NCBI RefSeq assembly: GCF_022012415.1
Contig: NZ_JAKLTR010000007.1
Coordinates: forward strand, 248,001 to 312,000
Source of the DNA: Terrimonas ginsenosidimutans
Lineage (GTDB): Bacteria; Bacteroidota; Bacteroidia; Chitinophagales; Chitinophagaceae
Length of the DNA stretch: 64,000 nt
Direction: 5' to 3'
The position numbers were made by a program, and so were the translations under genes. Shown here one piece after another: positions 8,965 through 17,461 of the stretch (the first letter of the stretch is position 1; each line of letters opens with the position of its first letter). The notes under the pieces were generated by a model. The model worked only from the letters and a program-made list of their open reading frames with translations, made no database searches and had not been told where the DNA came from.

Positions 8965-10683
8965 ATGGGAAAAGAATTAAGAAGCCGCGGCTGGTTTGGC
9001 CGTAAAGATAAAGATGGTATCATCTACCGGAGCTGGATGAAGAACCAGGGCATGCCAACAGACATGTTCGATGGAAGGCCGGTGATCGGGATCTGCAATA
9101 CGTTCAGTGAACTTACGCCCTGCAATGCGCATTTCCGTGCGCATGCTGAAGCAGTGAAAAAAGGTGTGCTGGAAGCAGGTGGGTTCCCGGTTGAATTTCC
9201 GATCATGAGCCTGGGCGAAACATTATTGAAACCCACGGCGATGTTATTCCGGAATCTTGCCAGCATGGATGCCGAAGAAAGTATTCGCGGCAACCCGATT
9301 GACGGCGTGGTGTTGCTCACAGGATGCGATAAAACAACGCCTTCAACCGTGATGGGTGCCGCTAGCGTAGGCCTGCCGACTATTGTTGTGCCCGGCGGAC
9401 CCATGCTGAACGGGCATTATAAAGGGCAATTGATCGGCAGCGGAACGCATGTCTGGAAGTTTGATGAAGACATGAAGACAGGCAAGATGACCCAGGAAGA
9501 ATGCGAATATGCAGAAAGCTGCATGAGCCGCAGTATCGGGCATTGCATGACAATGGGAACAGCGTCTACCATGGCCTGTATGGTTGAATCGCTAGGGCTC
9601 ACGCTGAGTGGCGCTGCAGCCATTCCGGCAGCCGATTCAAGGAAAAAAGTAATGGCGCAGTTAAGCGGACGAAGGATCGTTCAGATGGTCCGGGATGATC
9701 TGACCATTGATAAGATACTGACGCGTGAAGCATTTGAAAATGCGATCATCACTAATTCAGCCATCGGCGGCTCATCAAATTTCGTGATCCATCTCATGGC
9801 CATTGCCGGGAGGATCGGCGTAGAACTCACGCTGGAAGACTTTGACAGGTTGGGAAGCAAGATACCTTTGTTGCTGAACCTGATGCCTGCCGGCAAATAC
9901 CTGATGGAAGATTTTTATTACGCCGGGGGCTTGCCTGTAATTCTCCATGAACTGAAAGAACATTTACATAAGAATGTGGTGACCGTCACGGGAAAAAATC
10001 ATCATGAAAATATTGTTAATGATCATTCCTGCTATAATCAGGAGGTGATTGCTGCATATACAAAACCATTTAAAGAAGACGCGGGGATCGTCGTTGTCAA
10101 AGGAAATCTCGCTGCAAATGGAGCTGTGATCAAACCCAGCGCCGCAACACCTTCCCTGATGAAACATACGGGCAGGGCGGTGGTTTTTGAAAGCATCGAG
10201 GATTATCATGCAAGAGTGGACGATCCGCTGCTGGATATTGATGAAACCTGCGTGATGGTATTGAAATACGCCGGACCAGTCGGTTATCCCGGCATGCCGG
10301 AAGTCGGCAATATGGCGCTGCCAAAAAAAATACTGGAGAAGGGTATCACAGACATGGTGCGCATTTCAGATGGACGCATGAGTGGAACAGCTTATGGCAC
10401 CGCCGTGCTTCATGTATCGCCCGAATCGGCTATCGGCGGAACGCTTGCACTTGTTCAGAATGGCGACCTGATAGAACTGGATGTAGAACAACGGAAACTT
10501 CATCTGCACGTGACAGATGACGAGTTGCACAAACGCAGGCAAGCCTGGCAACCACCCAAACCTGCGGCAGAACGGGGCTATGTAAGTCTTTATATCAGGC
10601 ATGTAATGGGTGCTGATAAGGGCGCCGATCTTGACTTTCTGCAGGGAAGTTCGGGATCGGAAGTGACGAGGGATTCTCATTAG
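8965..10683 (+). CDS. IlvD/Edd-family dehydratase, pentonate (arabinonate/xylonate) type
   Basis: 572 residues. The three presumed [2Fe-2S] ligands are Cys53 (ELTPCN), Cys121 (TGCDKTTPS) and Cys194 (GHCMTMGTAS), spaced 68 and 73 residues apart, the spacing I recall for L-arabinonate dehydratase. Lys123 is placed to bind the Mg ion and RISDGRMSGTAYGT carries the catalytic Ser. Enzymes of this group dehydrate sugar acids (L-arabinonate, D-xylonate) to 2-keto-3-deoxy acids; DHAD of branched-chain amino-acid synthesis is the alternative. The neighbouring GH10 xylanase and SusCD favour a sugar-acid role. Cytoplasmic. No other oxidative pentose pathway gene is visible in the window. Confidence 0.88.
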   Translation: MGKELRSRGWFGRKDKDGIIYRSWMKNQGMPTDMFDGRPVIGICNTFSELTPCNAHFRAHAEAVKKGVLEAGGFPVEFPIMSLGETLLKPTAMLFRNLASMDAEESIRGNPIDGVVLLTGCDKTTPSTVMGAASVGLPTIVVPGGPMLNGHYKGQLIGSGTHVWKFDEDMKTGKMTQEECEYAESCMSRSIGHCMTMGTASTMACMVESLGLTLSGAAAIPAADSRKKVMAQLSGRRIVQMVRDDLTIDKILTREAFENAIITNSAIGGSSNFVIHLMAIAGRIGVELTLEDFDRLGSKIPLLLNLMPAGKYLMEDFYYAGGLPVILHELKEHLHKNVVTVTGKNHHENIVNDHSCYNQEVIAAYTKPFKEDAGIVVVKGNLAANGAVIKPSAATPSLMKHTGRAVVFESIEDYHARVDDPLLDIDETCVMVLKYAGPVGYPGMPEVGNMALPKKILEKGITDMVRISDGRMSGTAYGTAVLHVSPESAIGGTLALVQNGDLIELDVEQRKLHLHVTDDELHKRRQAWQPPKPAAERGYVSLYIRHVMGADKGADLDFLQGSSGSEVTRDSH

Positions 10684-10793
10684 GAAGTAAAAATTCAAAA
10701 GTAAAAATTAAAAAATAGGGTCTGTGTATTTGAAGTCTTAAGACAGTAAAGAATAGATATTTTTCGAGTGAAAATTCAAAAGTTAGACAGGAT

Positions 10794-11981
10794 ATGGGTA
10801 GCCGATATTTTATGATAGTAAGGAGGAGATATTCTATGCTGATCGCCGCGATGATCTGCCTGATCACGGTTTTTGCAGATGGCGGTTTTGTACATGCACA
10901 AAATACGCGTGTTGCATTGAAGGATGCATATAAGGGAGTGTTTATGATTGGCACTGCGGTAAATGATGAAATCGTTTCGGGAAAGAATAAGGGGATGCAG
11001 GATATTGCGGTCCGTGAATTCAATGCAATTACGGCTGAAAATGTGATGAAGGCGGCATTGATCAATCCTAAGCCTGGTGTGTTTGAGTTTGCAGCGGCTG
11101 ATAGTTTTGTTGCCTTCGGCGAAAAGCATAAAATGTTTATCATTGGTCACACACTTGTGTGGCATAACCAGGTGCCTGCATGGTTCTTCACCAATGGGCA
11201 AGGTAAACCCAATACAAAGAAAGAACAGCTGGAGCGTCTCAGATCATATATCAGGATCGTGGCCGGGAGATATGCGGGCCGCGTTCACGCATGGGATGTA
11301 GTGAATGAAGTGATAGGGGAGGATGGCAACTACAGGCCAACAGCCTGGGTAAATGCATTTGGCAATGGAGATACGCTGGTCAAATATGCCTTTCTTTTTG
11401 CATCGCAATATGCTCCGGGTACGGCATTGTATTATAACGATTTCAATACCTGGCGTCCCGCAAAACGGGATGGGATCATCCGTTTGGTAAAGATGCTGCA
11501 AAAAGAAGGCATCCGGATCGATGGAATAGGTATGCAGGGGCACTGGGGACTTAACTATCCCGACAATAAGTATATTGAAGATGCGATCGATGCCTATGCT
11601 TCCTGTGGTGTGAAAGTGATGGTCACAGAGCTGGACGTAGATGTCCTGCCGCTGACAAAAGAAGGCCAGGTGATCGGCCAGGGAATGGCTGATAAGCAGT
11701 TCCAGTTAGAGGAATTTAAATCCTTTCTTGATCCCTATAGAAAAGGATTGCCCGATAGTGTCCAGGTCTTGCTGACCAAGCGTTATGCAGAGCTATTTTC
11801 GATCTTCTACAGAAAGCGGGATAAGATCTCAAGAGTTTCTGTGTGGGGGATTGCGGATGACATGAGCTGGAAAAATGATTACCCGGTGCCAGGCAGAACG
11901 AACTATCCGTTGTTGTGGGACAGGCAGCTGAAGCCAAAGCCGGCGTTTGATGCGATATTGAAGATTCCCGGGCAGCAATAA
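10794..11981 (+). CDS. Endo-1,4-beta-xylanase, glycoside hydrolase family 10
   Basis: 395 residues with a signal peptide ending near VHAQ (residue ~36). The single GH10 catalytic barrel shows ITAENVMK, HTLVWHNQVP, the acid/base Glu172 in WDVVNE and the nucleophile Glu279 in VTELDVDV, plus SVWGIADDMSW near the end. It hydrolyses internal beta-1,4 xylosidic bonds outside the cytoplasm. Length is normal for a single-domain GH10 with no carbohydrate-binding module or sorting domain. The start may be ATG 10794 or the in-frame ATG at 10812, which gives a more ordinary signal peptide. It follows the pentonate dehydratase by 110 bp, consistent with a xylan-use cluster. Confidence 0.96.
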   Translation: MGSRYFMIVRRRYSMLIAAMICLITVFADGGFVHAQNTRVALKDAYKGVFMIGTAVNDEIVSGKNKGMQDIAVREFNAITAENVMKAALINPKPGVFEFAAADSFVAFGEKHKMFIIGHTLVWHNQVPAWFFTNGQGKPNTKKEQLERLRSYIRIVAGRYAGRVHAWDVVNEVIGEDGNYRPTAWVNAFGNGDTLVKYAFLFASQYAPGTALYYNDFNTWRPAKRDGIIRLVKMLQKEGIRIDGIGMQGHWGLNYPDNKYIEDAIDAYASCGVKVMVTELDVDVLPLTKEGQVIGQGMADKQFQLEEFKSFLDPYRKGLPDSVQVLLTKRYAELFSIFYRKRDKISRVSVWGIADDMSWKNDYPVPGRTNYPLLWDRQLKPKPAFDAILKIPGQQ

Positions 11982-12133
11982 CAAATCCGGCGGACCACTT
12001 TAAGCTATTCAGCAAGGGGACCGCGGTGCTTCCAGGAGGGATCAAAATCGACTGGCGTAGACTTCCCGGAGATTTTAAGCATTGGTCAGGTTAGAACAAG
12101 GTAGTTAGCTGTCTTGTCTGCCGCCCTGCGTAA

Positions 12134-12160
12134 GGCCCCCTCTAAATTTCCCCCGAAGGG
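12134..12160 (+). repeat. Partial copy of the GGCCCCCTCTAAAT repeat arm
   Basis: 27 bp matching one arm of the inverted repeat at 8758-8912 with few differences, here unpaired. It lies just before the large hairpin at 12188-12307 in the xylanase-Hsp20 intergenic gap. Confidence 0.6.
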
Positions 12161-12187
12161 CTACCGTGTACCCAGAAGTATTTGAAT

Positions 12188-12307
12188 GGCGTAGGGGAAC
12201 GCGGCGGACGCGGCGATACGCGACGTACGCAGCGAAAACAGTCATAGCAGACTTTGTATTCGCCGCGTACGTCGCGTATCGCCGCGTCCACCGCGTTCCT
12301 TTACGCC
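12188..12307. repeat. Large 43-bp-arm hairpin, GC- and CpG-rich
   Basis: Arms 12188-12230 and 12265-12307 are inverted copies matching at 40 of 43 positions, with a 34-nt loop. The arms are rich in CGCGG/ACGCGAC, unlike the AT-rich surroundings. Arm symmetry, with no ORF, suggests a mobile hairpin (MITE/REP-like) element. Confidence 0.75.
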
Positions 12308-12443
12308 ACTCGCTAGTTGCGTTAACTACCGCCTTGCTGCAATTTTTTCATTTTCCACTGAAAAAAAATCAGTTCGAATGTCAGTTTTTCAGCGCCGGAG
12401 CTGATGGCATTGTGCTTGTTCGGCAATTCCCAAATCAAATGTT

Positions 12444-12542
12444 ATGCGACAACTCATCCAGCTATTCAAAAGGCGGATGCGTAACCGCCCTGATAAAAAG
12501 GACGGATGGCCGCATGGCGATAACCCGTTCTTAATATGGTAA
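12444..12542 (+). CDS. Possible 32-aa basic peptide upstream of hsp20
   Basis: ATG at 12444 to TAA at 12540-12542, just 34 bp before the Hsp20 start. The peptide is basic (MRQLIQLFKRRMRNR) then polar, ending PFLIW. No family is recognised. Position suggests a leader peptide or small gene co-transcribed with hsp20, but chance cannot be excluded. Confidence 0.25.
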   Translation: MRQLIQLFKRRMRNRPDKKDGWPHGDNPFLIW

Positions 12543-12576
12543 TCCTATTTATCAATTTAAAACATGGAGGTGATTT

Positions 12577-13044
12577 ATGAACAACACAATTCAAAAACAG
12601 ACTGCTGTAAATCCAAAGGAGCTAAGTCATGTGGTTGACGGACTTTTCAACAATACGCTCCGCCGTTTCTTTGATGGGAACTTATGGGATACAGAAATGC
12701 CCGGACATAAGAATGACGTACCTGTGAATGTACGTGAGACCGACCAACAGTATGAAGTGGATGTGATTGCGCCGGGATGCCGTAAGGAAGAGTTCAGGGT
12801 CATTGTGCAGGACAATGAATTGCAGATCTCCTTTATACAGGACGATCAGAAAAAACAAACCCAGGAAAACGCCGGCTGGGTCAGAAATGAATATGTGCTA
12901 CGTTCATTCAAACGTCATTTCACGCTTGATGAAACGGTGGATTCAGCCAATGTCAGCGCAGCCTATATTGACGGCATCCTCAGGATAACTTTGCCAAAGA
13001 GTGAGAAGGCAAAGCCACGGGCGCTGTCTGTAGAAGTGAAATAA
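12577..13044 (+). CDS. Hsp20/alpha-crystallin small heat shock protein
   Basis: 155 residues. After a short N-terminal arm with FNNTLRRFFDGNLWD, the alpha-crystallin domain runs ~46-145: VPVNVRETDQQYEVDVIAPG, the long middle strand region, and the closing AYIDGILRITLPKSE, followed by a short basic tail. Such proteins hold unfolding proteins in the cytoplasm for ATP-dependent refolding. A GGAGGTG sequence 7 bp before the ATG is one of the few good ribosome-binding sites in the window. A hairpin follows the stop. Likely stress-induced, but no operator is visible. Confidence 0.95.
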   Translation: MNNTIQKQTAVNPKELSHVVDGLFNNTLRRFFDGNLWDTEMPGHKNDVPVNVRETDQQYEVDVIAPGCRKEEFRVIVQDNELQISFIQDDQKKQTQENAGWVRNEYVLRSFKRHFTLDETVDSANVSAAYIDGILRITLPKSEKAKPRALSVEVK

Positions 13045-13058
13045 GGTCACTATCATTC

Positions 13059-13088
13059 AAAGCAGTCTTGCTTTGGCAGGACTGCTTT
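13059..13088 (+). terminator. Terminator after hsp20
   Basis: Perfect 9-bp arms AAAGCAGTC (13059-13067) and GACTGCTTT (13080-13088), 12-nt loop, followed by ATCTTTTG, 15 bp after the Hsp20 stop. Confidence 0.65.
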
Positions 13089-13193
13089 ATCTTTTGACAA
13101 CGTCAGATCGTTATTACCGGTGAGTATTATTGATCGAACGGTAGCCTACCCCGTGTTTTATTGCCGGTGCGCCGGTTTATTCATTCGGTCTTA

Positions 13194-14243
13194 TTAAAAT
13201 TCGTTTATATTTCTTACCCGGACCTGGGGCATATTACGGAAAATATCCTGCATGTATTTTCTATGATTGGCGCCAGCAATAACCACTATTTTCGTAACGC
13301 CTGCTTTACGTGCACGGTTTACTACATTTTCGCACATTCCTTTGTTTCTCATGAGCCACCAATGGATCTTCGAAAGCATTTCTTCTTTTGGAAAGTTGTT
13401 CATTTCATACATGTCCTGCAAATAGAAATCTCCTGATGCCGAGATGCCTGCCGCCTCGTCGGTATTCAGCCATTCGGTCACTCTTTTCGAATGCTTTTCA
13501 ATAGAATCATATATGGCATAACCGCTGTTGATCCTGCCAAGATGAGACTTTAATTCGTTTTTGAATGCCAGGCTCGTATCCTTGCGGAATACATTGAATT
13601 TTGCGTCAAACGCAGCCCAGGATGCGCCCCAGTTCAAATCATAGTCCTGGCAATCCATGGAAAACAGTTCCTTTATGCCCAATTGCTGCATCAGGGGAAA
13701 CGCGATCACTGCATACTCCGAGGTTTTTAATCTCTTCATGCTTCTTCCCGTCGTATCCAGCTTGGGAGAAAGTAAACTATCTACATATTTTTCGAGCAAA
13801 GTATTGGGTTCCCGCTGCAGGTGGCCGAATACTTTCCAGAATTGATAATGCGCGTTCGCGACATCCTGGTTAAGATAGTATGCGTGGGACAGATCAGCTT
13901 TGATATAATAATTTGCCGTGTCCAGCAAGGCTCGTTTCTTCAGACTGTCTATCCTGCCCGGCAGCAGCGCCTTGGGGATGTGCCGGTTTTTTTCAAGGAT
14001 CTGCAGTCTTTTGATATTATCCGTTTTACACCAGTAATCCATTACAAGCTTTTCATCTTCGCTGCTGAGAAATTCTCCAAAAAAGGCAGCAGGACGGAAA
14101 TCTTTAATTTTTTTATGAATGCCAGAGAAATCCTGGGCAGGATATCCGCTGTAGTTGTGGGAAACACCTATCAACATTATATCCAGCTGTTGAGCGATCA
14201 CACTGTTTGAAATAAAACAAAGAAGTAAGAGTATCAATTTCAT
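13194..14243 (-). CDS. Secreted DUF5694/TraB-like protein
   Basis: 349 residues with signal peptide MKLILLLLCFISNSVIA-QQ. The mature part shows LIGVSHNYSG near residue 26, FFGEFLSSED near 54, RNKGMCENVV near 306 and VIAGANHRKYMQDI near 324. These paired GxxH and GAxH motifs are typical of the TraB/GumN/EreA-like superfamily; DUF5694 is the closest group I recognise. The function of DUF5694 proteins is unproven; a metal-dependent hydrolase activity in the periplasm is an inference from the fold. It is transcribed toward hsp20 and appears monocistronic. Confidence 0.75.
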   Translation of the reverse strand: MKLILLLLCFISNSVIAQQLDIMLIGVSHNYSGYPAQDFSGIHKKIKDFRPAAFFGEFLSSEDEKLVMDYWCKTDNIKRLQILEKNRHIPKALLPGRIDSLKKRALLDTANYYIKADLSHAYYLNQDVANAHYQFWKVFGHLQREPNTLLEKYVDSLLSPKLDTTGRSMKRLKTSEYAVIAFPLMQQLGIKELFSMDCQDYDLNWGASWAAFDAKFNVFRKDTSLAFKNELKSHLGRINSGYAIYDSIEKHSKRVTEWLNTDEAAGISASGDFYLQDMYEMNNFPKEEMLSKIHWWLMRNKGMCENVVNRARKAGVTKIVVIAGANHRKYMQDIFRNMPQVRVRNINEF

Positions 14244-14683
14244 GTTGACAGATTTTATGGAACCGCTTGCTGCGGGTTAGCTTTTGGATCGCTAAGGTAT
14301 GGATAATACTGGTCAGAAATGTTGCTTATAGTGTGGCTGATCTCTGGAGGTGAGTGCCGGAGGTATGATCGGATGAATGAAGGACTGGCCGATTTTTCGG
14401 TATAGCCGTCAAACGTCGACGGGTGATGTGTATTCCGGTTTTCTGGAGGTTATTAACCTATAATATGTCACAGTAGTCTGAACCACTGGTTGTCATGAGT
14501 ACAGTTTATTTTGCCATAATTAGTTGCGTTTTCAACAGATTCGAACTAAGAGAAATGAATAGTAAAAATCTTTCCGAAGAAAAATAACTCTTCATGCCGT
14601 CAATACCGCTAACTTTTCCAGATAGCTTAATTAAACAGTTTTGCCGGACGCCTGGGATGCTCAATTTTTAGAAACACTACTTG
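14244..14683. other. 440-bp intergenic stretch with a divergent repeat trace
   Basis: No ORF is supported. Around 14530-14570 the sequence CAGATTCGAACTAAGAG resembles the start of the repeats at 28605 and 24511, so a worn copy of that family may lie here. Otherwise nothing is seen. Confidence 0.4.
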
Positions 14684-15133
14684 TTATAAAAGAGTAAGCT
14701 TCAGATCATCACTGCCCTGCGATAAATCGACGAACACAATTCTTTTAGTACGGTTTGTTGACAGGTATTTTTTAGCAAGTTCAATGCTAAACTCGATTGA
14801 GAGGGGACCGAGTCCGGCAAGGCCGACAATAACTGTGTCATGTACTTCAAGCTCAGAAAATACACAAATAAGTAGCATTCCTGTGAAATCGTTAATCGTC
14901 CTTAGCGTTACCCCCGAGAATTTTCTGATCTTTCTGGTCATATTGTCAACAATCGAGGCGCTTAAGGTTTCGAAGTGTGGTATAATTAGCTTGTTGCCTC
15001 TAACAGGGAAGTTAAAGCACCGATATTCTGGTGAGTTGATCCATCTATCAGTAACGAACAAAAGATTACAACTTATTATGGCGCAAGCCCCGCCACGAAT
15101 TTCGATCTGTGCCTTTTCAACGTCAAAACGCAT
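14684..15133 (-). CDS. Hypothetical cytoplasmic protein, 149 aa
   Basis: ATG at 15133 to TAA at 14684. No signal peptide. Mixed alpha/beta composition with a hydrophobic strand ISCNLLFV, and later DTVIVGLAGLGPLSIEFSIELAKKYL and RIVFVDLSQ near the C-terminus, which read like an amphipathic helix and a strand. No family is recognised. It stands alone near orphan immunity-like genes, so an orphan immunity or accessory role is possible but unsupported. An overlapping plus-strand frame at 14784-15176 is less protein-like. Confidence 0.45.
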   Translation of the reverse strand: MRFDVEKAQIEIRGGACAIISCNLLFVTDRWINSPEYRCFNFPVRGNKLIIPHFETLSASIVDNMTRKIRKFSGVTLRTINDFTGMLLICVFSELEVHDTVIVGLAGLGPLSIEFSIELAKKYLSTNRTKRIVFVDLSQGSDDLKLTLL

Positions 15134-15554
15134 ATTACCATTTTCTCTTTTAGTGTTGGAAATTTATACACTTTAAAAATACCATATCCAGACGCTTTGT
15201 TTGCAGTTGAAATGTTAAGACTAGCTATCAATTGGGTAACATACTGCTATCTTTTGCCTTAAAAAATGCTGGATCCCGTTACTACCCGGCAAGATGGTAC
15301 AATGAGCAATCTGATGCATCAATTACCAGGATCAAAATCAAACGATTGGGCACTTCGCCAATATGGACAAAAGGCAACCTAAAAGATCAACGATGTGTTT
15401 GAGAATAATAAAAGGATTTGCATCTCCAAATCGGGTTAATCCCTGAAAATGTTTTCATCTTTGTTTTTCAATCGCATACGATTGTATTTGCCACTAAGTG
15501 GTAATAGTAATTGGGGCATTTTAATGCGATACTCTCAGCTGCGTCCCAAAATGG
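15134..15554. other. Intergenic stretch, no supported gene
   Basis: About 420 bp with short broken frames. One plus-strand piece near 15265-15400 reads like a protein fragment (RYYPARWYNEQSD) but has no start and hits stops; I cannot identify it. Confidence 0.35.
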
Positions 15555-15590
15555 AAATAATAAAGCCGCACTGCTGCGGCTTTATTATTT
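15555..15590 (-). terminator. Strong terminator after the putative immunity gene
   Basis: Perfect 16-bp arms (15555-15570 and 15575-15590) with the tetraloop CTGC. The stem core is AAAGCCGCA/TGCGGCTTT and the ends are A/T-rich, giving a U tract on either strand. It lies 53 bp beyond the stop of the minus-strand gene at 15643. Confidence 0.85.
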
Positions 15591-15642
15591 GAATATCGGT
15601 TACTCATTTTCAGAATAAGGCATTGAGCTCTTGGTAATGAAA

Positions 15643-16029
15643 TTACCACTGAATTTCACCAACACTAGTTTTGAGATCTGACAAAAAGCGTTGTTTATTA
15701 AAATCATCAAACTTGTATTTACTGAACGTTGCTTCAGTTATCTCGACGATCTGGCGGCGAATAATTGCTTTTTTCTCGTCCATAGACACATTTTTAATCA
15801 AGAAATAGTCAAGAAGAATATCATACGTGAATAATGCCTCATCTTTTTTGAATCGTTTCCTTTGTTTAAAGTCATATCCCCTTAATATCAGTAATGCGTT
15901 GATCTCATTGATAGAAGTTCCATATTGATGTTCGCGAAAAAATGCCTCTATGCCGTCAACCATCGGATAAAGTTTGCTATAACTTATTCCGGTTTGCTCG
16001 TCCCATTCTAAAAAAACTCTGAAATTCAT
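15643..16029 (-). CDS. Putative immunity protein of a polymorphic-toxin module
   Basis: 128 residues, acidic/basic helical protein without a signal peptide: MNFRVFLEWDEQTGISY, then EAFFREHQYGTSINEINALLILRGYD, FTYDILLDYFLIK and a helical tail. The immunity call is contextual. Only 6 bp upstream on the same strand is the stop of a short frame (16036-16125) whose end, LQYNGELPP, matches the layout of the C-terminal tip at 16657-16935 (AHNGENPP). In polymorphic toxins the immunity gene directly follows the toxin tip. A strong terminator follows. No specific immunity family is claimed. Confidence 0.5.
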   Translation of the reverse strand: MNFRVFLEWDEQTGISYSKLYPMVDGIEAFFREHQYGTSINEINALLILRGYDFKQRKRFKKDEALFTYDILLDYFLIKNVSMDEKKAIIRRQIVEITEATFSKYKFDDFNKQRFLSDLKTSVGEIQW

Positions 16030-16035
16030 GTTAGT

Positions 16036-16125
16036 TTATTGAGGTGTTGTGTTTCCTGGAGGCAGTTCCCCATTGTATTGAAGAATATAATAAAGCTGCT
16101 TCATTCTTTTCACATAAGTACTTGA
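16036..16125 (-). pseudogene. C-terminal tail of a toxin tip, remnant
   Basis: A 29-codon frame with no start, ending QLYYILQYNGELPPGNTTPQ at TAA 16036-16038, six bases before the immunity-like gene. The pattern of an aromatic/Leu-rich helix then NGE-PP near the end is shared with the remnant at 16657-16935. Read as the surviving end of a toxin domain of URI-nuclease style; that family call is an inference from the tail only. Confidence 0.35.
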
Positions 16126-16242
16126 TCAACCGGCGCAGGACCGACTCTGATACAAGGGTCAAGCCAGCACCTATAGACTTGTAATACTTAAGGGGATACC
16201 GGGTAGGGCCGTTTTTTGTTGTCCCGGTTAACCCATAGTCTT

Positions 16243-16512
16243 ATTCCCAACCCTTAACGAACAAAACAACAATCAAGGGTTATGCGTATGTCTCCGGCTA
16301 CGCATCGGCTTCGAAGAAGGCGTCCGCCTACTGTTGCCAGCCAGTCGTTGGCCGATCTATCGCCCGCTGATTTGTTTCGCGCATTTGAAGACGGCCTGTA
16401 GTGCTAAGGGACTTTTCGATGTCGGTACTATCACCTAAAATCTGCAAGCGGACGGTTTCTGCGAAACCGATGCGTAGTTTGAAAATTACGTATAACTCGT
16501 GACATGCGAAAA
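16243..16512. repeat. MITE-like double-hairpin repeat, copy a
   Basis: The left end holds two successive hairpins, ATGCGTA...TACGCAT then CGGCTTC...GAAGGCG, after a TAACGAAC...CAAGGGT leader. The right end (about 16450-16500) carries the same two hairpins inverted: CGGTTTC/GAAACCG then a GCGTAG/TTACGT pair. The ends therefore form inverted terminal repeats around a core of about 110 bp. The core is similar to that of the copy at 18145-18310. No ORF is convincing inside it. Confidence 0.65.
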
Positions 16513-16656
16513 GTCATTCCCAATTTGAATGTACTGGAAATCGCGGTGCTGAAGTATTTGTAAAGCCAGAGGATGAAGGCGGGTTCCGCCCGGCGGAACC
16601 CATAGTTCGCTTGAATCGGTTATTGAGATGTAGAATAACTTAAGCATGTTAGAAAA

Positions 16657-16935
16657 TTATTGAAAAGGTAAGAAAGGTAATCCTTGTTCTGGCGGATTCT
16701 CACCATTATGTGCGAGTTGATATTGACTTACAAGATAACGCTCATACAGATGAGCCATTTCTTTTGCCGGAAGAATTCTTTTTGTTATTTGCCTGATCAT
16801 CAGTTGTGGATACCTGGCTCTCAGAATTTCGCCTTGAATACCACCTAATTGAGAGTCAGGTCGTCTTTTTCCTGCACCGGAGTAGGTGTCGTAATCTCCA
16901 CTTGCAACTCCATATTTCAAAGTTGCCCATGTCAA
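16657..16935 (-). pseudogene. Toxin C-terminal tip remnant (URI/GIY-like nuclease style)
   Basis: 92 codons from a TTG at 16935; the frame is closed by a TGA just upstream, so the long carrier part of a toxin is missing. Text such as LKYGVASGDYDTYS, GKRRPDSQLGGIQ, an Arg-rich middle and LYERYLVSQYQ...NGENPP is what I expect of URI-type nuclease tips of RHS or related polymorphic toxins (KYG start, Arg, Glu helix, P-P-Q end). That family assignment is by pattern memory only. It lies upstream, on the same strand, of the second tail and the putative immunity gene, with repeat copy a between them. Confidence 0.4.
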
Positions 16936-16975
16936 GTAAAGATATTTTCATCAAGATCTTACCACCGGAATATCA

Positions 16976-17011
16976 AAAATAAAAGCACGACATGCGCTGG
17001 GCTTTTATTTT
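16976..17011 (-). terminator. Terminator after the 17051-17461 lipoprotein gene
   Basis: Perfect 11-bp arms AAAATAAAAGC (16976-16986) and GCTTTTATTTT (17001-17011), 14-nt loop, 40 bp beyond the stop of the minus-strand lipoprotein gene. Confidence 0.75.
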
Positions 17012-17050
17012 AGCAGAAATTCAATCATTTAAAACGCCCTTTCTTCAACT

Positions 17051-17461
17051 CTACTTTATTTTGTGTGAACTCCGCGTCGCACAATTTTTTATTAAGACAA
17101 TCTGTCGCTCTTTGAAAGATAGGAATAAAGAGTCAGAGTTATATTTTTCGACTTTATAGTTTATGTCTCTTATCCCAATCGAATCTTTGTAAACATTCCA
17201 TTTATCAGAAACGACAACATCTCCATCACTGTATTTAAAAACTGAGTCTGTTCGGGTGTCGTTACGAAAGTTGTAGTAATAAAAGAAGCATTTGCCATCT
17301 GTGAGAAATTGATAACAGGAATTTACGGGATGAGGAGAACCTTTTTCGTATATATCCCAGAAACAATCATCGGACAGGCTACTTCTCAAACTTCCGCTCT
17401 GGCTACATGCCGCAATGCTGCATGTAGATATCGCAATTATAAAGTAAGATCTAATTTTCAT
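17051..17461 (-). CDS. Small lipoprotein, 136 aa
   Basis: The start at ATG 17461 gives MKIRSYFIIAISTCSIAACSQSG: a signal peptide with lipobox IAAC. Longer in-frame starts at up to 17557 precede this and are discounted. The mature part is about 117 residues of beta-rich sequence with many Asp/Tyr (CFWDIYEKGS, CFFYYYNFRNDTRTDSVFKYSDGDVVVSDKWNVY), looking like a small beta-barrel or lipocalin-like domain; no family is certain. Its ATG overlaps the stop of the preceding 65-residue gene by 11 bases, so the two are translationally coupled. Confidence 0.65.
   Translation of the reverse strand: MKIRSYFIIAISTCSIAACSQSGSLRSSLSDDCFWDIYEKGSPHPVNSCYQFLTDGKCFFYYYNFRNDTRTDSVFKYSDGDVVVSDKWNVYKDSIGIRDINYKVEKYNSDSLFLSFKERQIVLIKNCATRSSHKIK

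Noticed and set aside
12166-12534. 122-residue plus-strand frame
   Set aside because: Most of it runs through the 43-bp hairpin and its Arg-rich composition comes from repeat sequence.
14784-15176. 130-residue plus-strand frame
   Set aside because: Overlaps the minus-strand 149-residue frame, which has better start and strand-helix pattern.
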